From a virus: a DNA stretch of 26,200 nt. The stretch covers positions 1 to 26,200 of the IMG/VR virus record IMGVR_UViG_3300044641_008512; one strand, written 5' to 3'. Below the pieces are notes generated by a model. It was not told the DNA's origin, did no database searches, and saw only the letters and a program-made list of their open reading frames with translations. The position numbers and the translations under genes are program-made. This document shows, piece by piece, positions 7,033 through 13,214 of this stretch. Every line of letters starts with the position of its first letter. Within the stretch, counting starts at the first letter, position 1.

Positions 7033-7728
7033 ATGAACCTCATTCTTGCCTCTGCCCAGTATGTCGGTGAAGTGTTCACTGATAGTGGGCTGCGTTTTGT
7101 GCAACTGACTATCCCAGCAACTGGTAAAAACGCTGCGGATGTACCGATCTTTGTTGTGCCTAACAAAGCCGCAGGTGAAACATTCGATGCTTTTGCCCCA
7201 GGTTGTAGTCTTCTCGTGACTGGCCGACTTTATCCGAACCGGACCGACTACAAGATGTATGTGGTTCCCACTGCACCGCTTCAGGTGATTGCAAAGGAGG
7301 TGTCGATCAATCAAGTCAATCTTGCAGGTGGCGTTGGGTATATTGCAGAGCAAAAGATTGAGGACCTTTACACATTCTCATTGATGTGTAAGGCTCCGAG
7401 CCAGGCGCTCCTGAATTACTCGTGGCAGGACAGTATGGGATTTCGGATCGAGTGCTGGGGCGACGACGCTAAGCGGCTGAACAGCCTGCTGTACGTGGGT
7501 AGGCAGATGGCTCTAGCTGGTAGCCTTCGTTACAACACCTGGACAGCTCAAGATGGTTCTCCCCGATCAACCTACCAGGTTCGTGCTCGTTCGTCTCAGT
7601 ACTCTCTCTTTGGTAAGAATCAGAACCAGAATCAAAATGTATCGAATGATACAGATAAACCGGTTGATCGCGTTCCTGCAGGCGTGGTCAGCCCGGTGAC
7701 GGCAACCACGATCGATCCCCCCTTCTGA
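7033..7728 (+). CDS. Single-stranded DNA-binding (SSB-like) protein with two OB-fold-like halves
   Basis: A 231-residue protein with two beta-rich segments reminiscent of OB folds: about residues 1-90 (LLVTGRLYPNRTDYKMYVVP) and about 100-195 (IECWGDDAKRLNSLLYVGRQ, SLRYNTWTAQDGSPRSTYQV). A Gln/Asn-rich linker (FGKNQNQNQNVSN) leads to a C-terminus TTIDPPF, which resembles the acidic PF-ending tail by which bacterial SSB recruits partner proteins. It would coat single-stranded DNA during replication. It sits between dCMP deaminase and a strong terminator. The start ATG follows CCAACC with no Shine-Dalgarno. The SSB call rests on pattern and tail, not on a search. Confidence 0.75.
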   Translation: MNLILASAQYVGEVFTDSGLRFVQLTIPATGKNAADVPIFVVPNKAAGETFDAFAPGCSLLVTGRLYPNRTDYKMYVVPTAPLQVIAKEVSINQVNLAGGVGYIAEQKIEDLYTFSLMCKAPSQALLNYSWQDSMGFRIECWGDDAKRLNSLLYVGRQMALAGSLRYNTWTAQDGSPRSTYQVRARSSQYSLFGKNQNQNQNVSNDTDKPVDRVPAGVVSPVTATTIDPPF

Positions 7729-7802
7729 GGCAAAGGTAAAATTTTGTAAAAGAAACAGGGTAGGACTGTTTTATTTGACTACGTTGTCACAGGTGGGATG
7801 AG

Positions 7803-7834
7803 GGCCAGGCAGAAGCCGCTGTCTGGCCTTTTTT
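7803..7834 (+). terminator. Strong intrinsic terminator
   Basis: GGCCAGGCAG (7803-7812) pairs with CTGTCTGGCC (7819-7828), a ten-base-pair stem with one G-T pair and a six-base loop, followed by TTTTTT. It closes the dCMP deaminase and SSB-like transcription unit. Confidence 0.88.
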
Positions 7835-7837
7835 CTT

Positions 7838-7901
7838 CCTCGGGCTGGTGCCAGGGACTGCTTCTGCGGTGTCTGTATAGGTTCGATTCCTGTTCCGAGG
7901 A
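7838..7901 (+). pseudogene. tRNA-like element, probably a degenerate tRNA
   Basis: The 3' half is a convincing tRNA: T-arm ATAGG-TTCGATT-CCTGT (7877-7893) followed by the acceptor strand TCCGAGG (7894-7900) and A7901. The 5' acceptor strand CCTCGGG (7838-7844) pairs with it over seven bases (one G-T). Between them are only 32 nt: a CTGG/CCAG mini-hairpin where the D arm should be and ACTGC-TTCT-GCGGT where the anticodon arm should be, with a four-base loop. It lacks U8, a normal D loop and a seven-base anticodon loop, and is followed by CGCA, not CCA. It may be a decayed tRNA, a tRNA mimic or a relic of a tRNA attachment site. Confidence 0.45.
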
Positions 7902-7925
7902 CGCACAATCACTCTTTTGAACAAC

Positions 7926-8849
7926 ATGTCGGTTTTAGATCGTTACCTAAACACTGAAAAGTACCAAGGTGAACTAAGGGATCTTGTTAATGCTCAAATC
8001 CTTAACGACAAAACACAGTGTGGACTGTTTCTAAAGGATACCGCCCTGGCCAGAATTGGTTGGTCCGGTAACGTCAAGCAGTTTCCTAAGGCAGAGGAAT
8101 ACGTCCACACCTACAACAACGGTGACAAGAACGAAGGCATCTTCTTCAAGACGCCGCGTATGATCGTTCTTCATTGCGGGTTCCGTAAGGACGTCACCTT
8201 CATTGAGAACTCTGATAAGGGTGGCATCGAAGGGATTTACCCCAGGGATTCGTACCTGTACGACGACTGGGATGATGCTCACCCCGGTAAGCCCAACCCG
8301 TACAAGCGTCGTCGCTTGATCCTCATCTTCCTGGTGGACGCAGATGGTTCACCAGTCCACAAAAAGCCGTTGATCCTTTCGATCCACGGGGGCGCTTCTA
8401 ATCTGTTCTGTGATTCGTACTCCACGTTCGTTGAGCAGCTTGAATCGGCTTTTGCTGATCGCATGAAGCTTCGTTCTGCTGCTGGCTTCGACCCCAAGCA
8501 GACGGCTGCTGCAATCTTTACGCCGACATTCGGTTCACAACTTTACGGCAACGACAAAGCCAAGTCCTGGATTGCCTATCCGGAGAAGTGGGTCACCCCT
8601 ACGGCTGATACGGTCGAAGACTTCTTCCCTAAAGAAGAAGACACCATCGACTTCATTGAAAACGTGTGGGAGACCTGTCCTCCGACCGTTTATGCGGCCA
8701 GCTTCTTTAAACAATGTGAAAAGGAGATTGGTTTCCATGCCATCAAACCTGGCCTTGATTTCAGCCTGCCTCCTGTTGAATCCTCTGGCAGTTCACGCGT
8801 TCTGCTTGGCGCCAGGGACTCGGATACAGGTGAAGTCACCCTCGACTGA
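7926..8849 (+). CDS. Conserved hypothetical protein, possibly DUF5895-like
   Basis: A 307-residue soluble protein with a helical N-terminus (MSVLDRYLNTEKYQGELRDL) and a mixed core containing GIFFKTPRMIVLHCGFR, RRRLILIFLVDADGSPVHKKP and LILSIHGGASNLF. It resembles, from memory, cyanobacterial and cyanophage proteins of unknown function (DUF5895 type); this is not verified. No catalytic motif is obvious. The ATG at 7926 is preferred to the TTG nine bases upstream. The gene stands alone between two terminators (7803-7834 and 8869-8895), so it must have its own promoter, perhaps within the tRNA-like region. Confidence 0.65.
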   Translation: MSVLDRYLNTEKYQGELRDLVNAQILNDKTQCGLFLKDTALARIGWSGNVKQFPKAEEYVHTYNNGDKNEGIFFKTPRMIVLHCGFRKDVTFIENSDKGGIEGIYPRDSYLYDDWDDAHPGKPNPYKRRRLILIFLVDADGSPVHKKPLILSIHGGASNLFCDSYSTFVEQLESAFADRMKLRSAAGFDPKQTAAAIFTPTFGSQLYGNDKAKSWIAYPEKWVTPTADTVEDFFPKEEDTIDFIENVWETCPPTVYAASFFKQCEKEIGFHAIKPGLDFSLPPVESSGSSRVLLGARDSDTGEVTLD

Positions 8850-8868
8850 TTCAAACTCACTCTTCATT

Positions 8869-8895
8869 GCGGGGCCTCAGAGCCCCGCTTTTTTT
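8869..8895 (+). terminator. Strong intrinsic terminator
   Basis: GCGGGGC (8869-8875), loop CTCAGA, GCCCCGC (8882-8888), then seven T. It closes the gene ending at 8849. The HicA-like ATG follows only three bases after the T run. Confidence 0.92.
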
Positions 8896-8898
8896 GTC

Positions 8899-9156
8899 AT
8901 GGGAAGTCAAGCCGCAGAGATCCGTAAGCACCTAAAGAAATACGGATGGGTCTTACTTAGAAACGGATCTAAGCACCAGGTCTACGAGAAAGATGGGAGG
9001 AAGATGTTGATTCCTCAAGGTACAAAGGTCTACACCAGGAGCTACAAGACAATCCTGATGCAGATTGAAGGCAGAGGGAAAGCAGGTAATCCTGAGCAGC
9101 TCAGTCTGGGTAGTGAGTGCGAATTGCGGCGCACTCAAGATTTGCCAACCTCTTGA
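8899..9156 (+). CDS. HicA-like (YcfA) dsRBD-fold protein
   Basis: An 85-residue protein whose first 60 residues match the HicA/YcfA pattern: IRKHLKKYGWVLLRNGSKHQVY, then a GRKMLIPQG strand, then YKTILMQIEG. HicA toxins are mRNA interferases with a catalytic His in a G-S-H-x motif; here it is G23-S24-K25-H26, so the His is shifted by one or the motif is GSKH. The tail (about 60-85) is extra. No HicB-like antitoxin is adjacent. The gene begins three bases after a terminator, so it may be read from residual read-through, and its last 56 bases overlap the convergent minus-strand gene. Whether it is toxic or a repurposed RNA-binding protein cannot be told. Confidence 0.7.
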   Translation: MGSQAAEIRKHLKKYGWVLLRNGSKHQVYEKDGRKMLIPQGTKVYTRSYKTILMQIEGRGKAGNPEQLSLGSECELRRTQDLPTS

Positions 9157-9346
9157 CTAGGCCCCGTACCATCGACTGCCTCATCACGGCCAGTTGGAGA
9201 AGCTTTATTGCACCTTCCCGCAGTTGCTCAATGTCAGTAACTGCGTTCAACTCTTTTGTGATTCTTGCTACCAAGAACTCATCTTCCAATGTTGATTCAA
9301 AGTCTGAGGAATTTAACCCAACCTCTACTAACTCGAAGTTGTCCAT
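9101..9346 (-). CDS. Hypothetical small helical protein, minus strand
   Basis: An 81-residue acidic helical protein with DIEQLREGAIKLLQLAVMRQ and VRGLVKRLANLE, a pattern I associate with small conserved cyanophage proteins of unknown role. The opposite strand also has an open frame (9117-9380) but its composition is Ser/Thr-rich and unlikely. The gene converges with the HicA-like gene over 56 bases, and is divergent from the Cys-rich gene at 9413 with a 66-base gap that should hold both promoters. Confidence 0.65.
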   Translation of the reverse strand: MDNFELVEVGLNSSDFESTLEDEFLVARITKELNAVTDIEQLREGAIKLLQLAVMRQSMVRGLVKRLANLECAAIRTHYPD

Positions 9347-9412
9347 TGAATTAAAGATGATTACCAGTCTAACTACTTGATCCTTTTAGTTCACCCTGTC
9401 ACCTACTTCACC

Positions 9413-10120
9413 ATGAACAGCGCACTCACCAGGAAATCAGATAACAAGAAGACCGGAGCAATTGCTGTATCGACTACGTCTAGGGAAAGCTGTGCAGATG
9501 GTTGTCCCTTTTTAGGTGACCAAGGTTGTTACGCCGAATCAGGCTACTACACACGCATGCACTGGGACCAGGTCACAGCAGGTACTCGGGGCGTGCCTCC
9601 GTTGGAATTCATCAAGCAAGTATCACAACTGCCTGCTAATGAAATGTTCCGTCACGACGTTGCTGGAGATCTTTGGAAACATCCAGATAACTCCGGGCAA
9701 ATCTACTTCCCTTACCTTGAGAAGTTGGCCAAAGCTTCTTCTCACCTCTATGCTGCTTGGACTTACACGCATCACACCCTTGAGGGCACTGATGGCGACA
9801 GGAACAGGCAAGCAATCTTTGATGTTGAGCAGTACAACTTTATTGTCAACATCTCAACTGAATCTCTCGATGTAGCCGCCAGGCTACAGAAGGAGGGGTT
9901 CATGGTCACTGTCGTCCAACCTAAGGGCGGACCGACTGCTTTCAGGCATCAAGACGTTCAGTTCGTTCAATGCCCTGCAACCCTTCCTGGTTCAGAGATC
10001 ACCTGCCAAACGTGTGGAGGGCGCAAGGGCAAACCACTCTGTGCAACCATCCGTAAGGTTGTCGTTGTGTTCCCTGCCCACGGCGGTCGAGCTGCTGTTG
10101 CAGAACGTCATTGCTCCTGA
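9413..10120 (+). CDS. Cys-rich protein of unknown function, resembling phage DUF7227/Gp37-type proteins
   Basis: A 235-residue protein. Near the N-terminus, SRESCADGCPFLGDQGCYAE (residues 24-42) has three Cys (27, 31, 39); near the C-terminus, CQTCGGRKGKPLC has three more. Both clusters could bind zinc or an iron-sulphur cluster. In between are FRHDVAGDLW, YAAWTYTHH and NISTESLDVAARLQKEGFMV, giving an alternating beta/alpha pattern that recalls the barrel-like phage Gp37/Gp68 and DUF7227 proteins. The function of those families is unknown. ATG at 9413 (CACCATG, no Shine-Dalgarno) is preferred to an upstream ATG at 9377. Confidence 0.65.
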   Translation: MNSALTRKSDNKKTGAIAVSTTSRESCADGCPFLGDQGCYAESGYYTRMHWDQVTAGTRGVPPLEFIKQVSQLPANEMFRHDVAGDLWKHPDNSGQIYFPYLEKLAKASSHLYAAWTYTHHTLEGTDGDRNRQAIFDVEQYNFIVNISTESLDVAARLQKEGFMVTVVQPKGGPTAFRHQDVQFVQCPATLPGSEITCQTCGGRKGKPLCATIRKVVVVFPAHGGRAAVAERHCS

Positions 10121-10168
10121 CTGTGACTGGGATCTGCAGTAGAGTTAGGAGCCTCCATCCAGATCCTG

Positions 10169-10303
10169 ATGGCTAAAAAAGCATCAACCACAACCGCCCA
10201 CAAAGAGGGGGTGCCTAAGCGGACCTCCATCGGCCACGGTCGTCGCAAGCGTGGGTCTTTTAAGACCCGCAGCGAGAAGCACTACCGGGGTCAAGGTAAA
10301 TAA
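10169..10303 (+). CDS. Small basic protein (44 residues)
   Basis: A 44-residue, strongly basic protein, MAKKASTTTAHKEGVPKRTS at the start and ending EKHYRGQGK; RRKRGSFKTRSEKHYRGQGK is its core. Short basic proteins ending in YRGQGK/R are, as far as I recall, common in cyanophages; their role is unknown, and RNA or DNA binding is only inferred. A Shine-Dalgarno-like TTAGGAG lies about 17 bases before the start, too far to be optimal. It sits between the Cys-rich gene and the SWIM gene, all on the plus strand. Confidence 0.65.
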   Translation: MAKKASTTTAHKEGVPKRTSIGHGRRKRGSFKTRSEKHYRGQGK

Positions 10304-10353
10304 AACCGGGTCCTGAGCAAGACCATAAAAGGCTCGCACACACCTTACTTACC

Positions 10354-11187
10354 ATGCCAACCACAACCTCAAAGCTGACGACAGCTCAGCAACTTGTCTA
10401 TACGCGCAGCAGAATTCTAAGCACACTTTGCAAACATGATGCTGAAACTTTTGGTCATATCGAACCAAAAGATATTCTGTCTATTAGTTTAGATGATTCT
10501 GAAGTCATTTGTGAAGTTGATGATGGAAATATCCTCTTAAATAGGAGGGAGGTATTGCTTAACTTCTGGGAGCACCGGACCAGAACTCCTTCCTATTTTG
10601 ACTATAAGGTTTGGCGCCAGGTGGAGCGTCCTCGTGGACAAACCGGAGTTGCAATTGGAGCTATAGATTATAGCTGTTATCCAAACAAGATTGCTGTAGA
10701 CCGTCACGGAGTTCGCAAACTTTATTTTGTAGACGAAATAGAAAAAGAATGCACTTGTGGCGCTTGGGCTAGCTTAAAAGAGCATCAAGCAGAGTTAGAT
10801 GCTGAGTTCAAAAAATTTAATCTATGTTGCTTTGAGGCTACGTGTAAACACCTTAAGTGGGCTCAAGCTAACACAAACTTGCAGGCGCTCAAATGTACTA
10901 AGAGCGTGACGCAAGAAGGCTACAACTCAAGGCTGTGTGTCTACTCTTTTGATCACAGGCGCGGGCTGATGCTGTACCGAGTCACCTGGGACGGCGTTAA
11001 AGCAGGTGGTCAGTGGTTCCCTGTCGATGGTTGGAAGGAAAAACCAGTCTATGGAAAGGGTGGTATTCCTACCGGCGAATGCTGGGACACCCTCCTGTCC
11101 GCCCTGAACCAAGAAGAACCTTTCAAAATCTGTCCTTATTCCCAAAGTGTTGGTGCTTTGATGCAAAGCAGTAGCGCAAAAGTTTAA
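10354..11187 (+). CDS. SWIM zinc-finger protein
   Basis: A 277-residue protein with a SWIM-type zinc finger: C133-T-C135 and, after a long helical insert, C164-K-H166 (ECTCGAW ... FEATCKHLKW). SWIM domains bind DNA or protein; in phages and bacteria they often accompany recombination or helicase proteins. No helicase motif is present here. Base composition changes within the gene: before about 10900 it is AT-rich, afterwards clearly richer in GC. The next gene is Gp157-like, 21 bases downstream and probably in the same operon. The start is ACCATG without a Shine-Dalgarno. Confidence 0.75.
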   Translation: MPTTTSKLTTAQQLVYTRSRILSTLCKHDAETFGHIEPKDILSISLDDSEVICEVDDGNILLNRREVLLNFWEHRTRTPSYFDYKVWRQVERPRGQTGVAIGAIDYSCYPNKIAVDRHGVRKLYFVDEIEKECTCGAWASLKEHQAELDAEFKKFNLCCFEATCKHLKWAQANTNLQALKCTKSVTQEGYNSRLCVYSFDHRRGLMLYRVTWDGVKAGGQWFPVDGWKEKPVYGKGGIPTGECWDTLLSALNQEEPFKICPYSQSVGALMQSSSAKV

Positions 11188-11208
11188 TCAACTAACAGAG
11201 TATTAACC

Positions 11209-11805
11209 ATGGCTGACAAGCAAAGCTTTATTCAAATTGCTGAATCCATTCAACACATTTCTTTTCTTAAAGATTTTCCAAGTGTCAGTGAAGATGAGCG
11301 TGGTGAATTAGAAGAACACCTGAGGGAGCTTGCTTCCAGGCAAGAGTCTAAGTTCGATTCAATTATTGGATTGATTAAAAAATGTGATGCCTACATTGAG
11401 GCTTTGCAAAATGAAATGAATGAGATAAAAACTAATTTAGATGCTTGGAAAAAGAACAAAGATAAGATAACAAACATCATTAAGTTTGCATATCAACAGA
11501 ACCTAATTGACGGTGCTCCTACAGGTATCAAATATCAAGCAACCATCAAACGGGTCAAGCCCAGGGTCGTAGATAACTTTGGTATGTGGAGCGAAGACGA
11601 AGTTTCTGAATTTGGTTTGAAGAAGACAACAACGGTGACCCGAATCAAAGACGGTACCGTGGTTGACGTCAAGGAAGAAACCCTACCTGATAAAGATAGA
11701 TTGCGCCAGGCATTGGTTCAGGACCAGGGAGATGCCCCGCTGTCGTCCCAACTGGTCCCATCTGTAGCTTTTGTGTACGAGCGGAGAAAGCGACTTACAT
11801 CCTGA
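11209..11805 (+). CDS. Siphovirus Gp157-like protein
   Basis: A 198-residue protein. Residues about 25-100 form a long charged helix or coiled coil (ELEEHLRELASRQESKFDSI, EALQNEMNEIKTNLDAW), followed by a beta segment, GIKYQATIKRVKPRVV, and a conserved-looking tail. This layout and the middle segment match the siphovirus Gp157 family (Pfam), described in Streptococcus thermophilus phages and usually encoded with phage recombination genes. Here it follows the SWIM protein and ends the operon at a strong terminator. As in the upstream gene, the first half is AT-rich and the last third GC-richer. Confidence 0.78.
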   Translation: MADKQSFIQIAESIQHISFLKDFPSVSEDERGELEEHLRELASRQESKFDSIIGLIKKCDAYIEALQNEMNEIKTNLDAWKKNKDKITNIIKFAYQQNLIDGAPTGIKYQATIKRVKPRVVDNFGMWSEDEVSEFGLKKTTTVTRIKDGTVVDVKEETLPDKDRLRQALVQDQGDAPLSSQLVPSVAFVYERRKRLTS

Positions 11806-11861
11806 TAGAATTTGCATGCTCAAAAACTACGCCCAGAGGGCGGGTATGGAACCCATCGAAG

Positions 11862-11890
11862 ATCCTGGTTGAGCACCAGGATTTTTTTTT
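11862..11890 (+). terminator. Strong intrinsic terminator
   Basis: ATCCTGGT (11862-11869), loop TGAGC, ACCAGGAT (about 11875-11882) with a continuing run of T to 11890. It closes the SWIM/Gp157 unit. Confidence 0.9.
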
Positions 11891-12029
11891 GGGGTAAATA
11901 CGACAAAAAAGTACGGCATATGCCAATGTGAATCAGCACTTGAATCGGGCAGAATACTTAAGCAATTAAGAACTGGTCGATTCAATGCTAATCTTTTCTC
12001 CTATAGTTAGAACACCTAAAAAATCTGAA

Positions 12030-12233
12030 ATGGCCCTGTCAACCCAAGTAAAAGAATCTGTACAGACAGCAACAGCAGCTCTGAGGGAGGGTCTTGCGTT
12101 TGCCGCCAGGGCAGAACACCCTCTGACAATCGCAAACCTTACGGACATCCTGGTGAGGCTTGAGTCACTTGAGTCGATGGAGGAGATGATGGATAAATTC
12201 AGCAAGCCTCGGGAAAGTCCTAGGTCCTTTTAG
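12030..12233 (+). CDS. Hypothetical small helical protein
   Basis: A 67-residue protein starting MALSTQVKESVQTATAALRE, followed by LAFAARAEHPLTIANLTDIL and a Met/Glu-rich segment LESMEEMMDKF. It looks wholly helical and soluble, with no known motif. The ATG at 12030 is chosen over the upstream ATG at 11985, which adds an unrelated leader. About 140 bases separate it from the preceding terminator; the AT-rich sequence there, including TATAGT near 12004, may hold a promoter. Confidence 0.65.
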   Translation: MALSTQVKESVQTATAALREGLAFAARAEHPLTIANLTDILVRLESLESMEEMMDKFSKPRESPRSF

Positions 12234-12257
12234 GGGTGTTAGAATTTTCAAGATAGA

Positions 12258-12312
12258 GGACAGGCCTCTGTGCGCGTTGGGCACATAGCCCAAAAGGTGG
12301 CACGCCTGTTCC
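12258..12312 (+). promoter_or_regulatory. Nested three-stem RNA hairpin in the leader of the DUF5872-like gene
   Basis: Three nested stems: GGACAGGC (12258-12265) with GCCTGTTCC (12304-12312); GTGC (12270-12273) with GCAC (12300-12303); and TTGGGC (12277-12282), loop ACATA, GCCCAA (12288-12293). The outer stem has one bulged base. It ends 17 bases before the GTG start at 12330, so it could act as a leader structure, an RNA-protein site or a processing site. A coding ORF extends through it from GTG 12270, but that start would lie within the stem. Confidence 0.55.
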
Positions 12313-12329
12313 ATCTACAAAGTACTTTT

Positions 12330-12563
12330 GTGGCTTATACAAAACCAGAGCTTCGTGAGCGGCTAAAAGATAGAATTAAAGCTGGCTCCAAAGGTGGGAA
12401 GCCTGGTCAATGGTCTGCGAGAAAGGCTCAGATGCTTGCTCTTGCCTACAAAGAAAAGGGTGGCGGTTATAAAGGTGGTAAAACTGAGGGGCAGAAGTCC
12501 CTTAAGCGCTGGGGTGAGCAAAAGTGGATGACAAAAACAGAGTACGAAAAGAAAAACAAATGA
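12330..12563 (+). CDS. DUF5872-like small basic protein
   Basis: A 77-residue basic protein matching the DUF5872 pattern: YTKPELRERLKDRIKAGSKG, then GKPGQWSARKAQMLALAYK, GGGYKGG and QKSLKRWGEQKW. The family is found in phages and some bacteria, and its function is unknown; the basic, Gly-rich sequence suggests nucleic-acid binding. GTG at 12330 begins at the conserved part; GTG at 12270 would add 20 residues encoded by the hairpin. Its stop overlaps the next ATG as ATGA. Confidence 0.75.
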   Translation: MAYTKPELRERLKDRIKAGSKGGKPGQWSARKAQMLALAYKEKGGGYKGGKTEGQKSLKRWGEQKWMTKTEYEKKNK

Positions 12564-12979
12564 ATTCCAAAGCAACTATTCTGCTAAATAAAAAAGTTAC
12601 AGAGGTTGGAGACTCCTGCCCGTCTGCAACCCTGGATGTAAAAGAAAATATCAAAAATCGTAACTGGACGATCCAAAATTTTGGATACGGACCCTTGAAC
12701 CCCGATGCGCCAGACCAAGGATTCTGGGAAAAAAAATCGGAAATGTGGAACAGCTCTGTAGATACTGTTAAAACTGCACTTTGCGGCAACTGTGCAGCAT
12801 TTGATCAGTCGGATAAGGTCCTGGACTGCATCATTAAAGGCATTAACGAAACAAAAGCTGCCGACCCGTGGGACGTGCAAGATTTGGCGAACCTAGGCTA
12901 CTGCCAGCTATTTAAATTTAAATGCGCTGCAGCGAGGACATGCGATGCCTGGCTGTATGGCGGTCCTATTACTGACTAA
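12560..12979 (+). CDS. Cys-rich small protein, possibly iron-sulphur (HiPIP-like)
   Basis: A 139-residue protein with the features YGPLNPDAPDQGFWEKKSEM, then CGNCAAFD, then a lone Cys in LDCIIKG, then GYCQLFKFKCAAARTCDAW. The six Cys (two in CGNC, one in DC, one in GYC, one in KC, one in RTC) are the obvious ligand set; the spacing recalls high-potential iron-sulphur proteins, and similar proteins are, as I recall, common in marine cyanophages. Which metal it binds cannot be told. Translation overlaps the DUF5872-like gene by four bases (ATGA). Confidence 0.75.
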   Translation: MNSKATILLNKKVTEVGDSCPSATLDVKENIKNRNWTIQNFGYGPLNPDAPDQGFWEKKSEMWNSSVDTVKTALCGNCAAFDQSDKVLDCIIKGINETKAADPWDVQDLANLGYCQLFKFKCAAARTCDAWLYGGPITD

Positions 12980-12984
12980 CAGAA

Positions 12985-13197
12985 ATGGCAGATAAGGCTA
13001 TCGAAAAAGGTAGGACTGAGCGGTATCTTCCGGAAGAGGCATGGGCTCGGCTCACGCCAGAGGAGAGGGAGAAGACAGACGAGAAGAAGCAACGTGCAAG
13101 CCGAGAGGGCAGGCAGTTCGTGCCCAACACCGAGGAAGCAAGGAAGGCCCGCAAAGCTGTTGACTTAGCTAGCAGGCAAAGGCAAAATAGAGGCTAA
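12985..13197 (+). CDS. Hypothetical small charged protein
   Basis: A 70-residue, highly charged, basic protein: RYLPEEAWARLTPEEREKTD then RASREGRQFVPNTEEARKAR. The pattern YLP..AW..L...E...TD.KK...S..G.QFVPNT is one I associate with conserved cyanophage proteins of unknown function. It starts five bases after the previous stop and ends at a short hairpin with a T run. Confidence 0.65.
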   Translation: MADKAIEKGRTERYLPEEAWARLTPEEREKTDEKKQRASREGRQFVPNTEEARKARKAVDLASRQRQNRG

Positions 13198-13207
13198 GCC
13201 TTTTTTT
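13191..13207 (+). terminator. Short hairpin followed by a T run, weak terminator
   Basis: AGGC (13191-13194), loop TAA, GCCT (13198-13201), then T through 13207. The stem has only four pairs, so termination may be partial. It sits across the stop of the preceding gene and eight bases before the next start. Confidence 0.5.
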
Positions 13208-13214
13208 GGTTTTA

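Noticed and set aside
9117-9380. An 87-codon plus-strand frame opposite the small gene 9101-9346
   Set aside because: The Ser/Thr-rich product looks like a shadow; the minus-strand product has a regular helical pattern.
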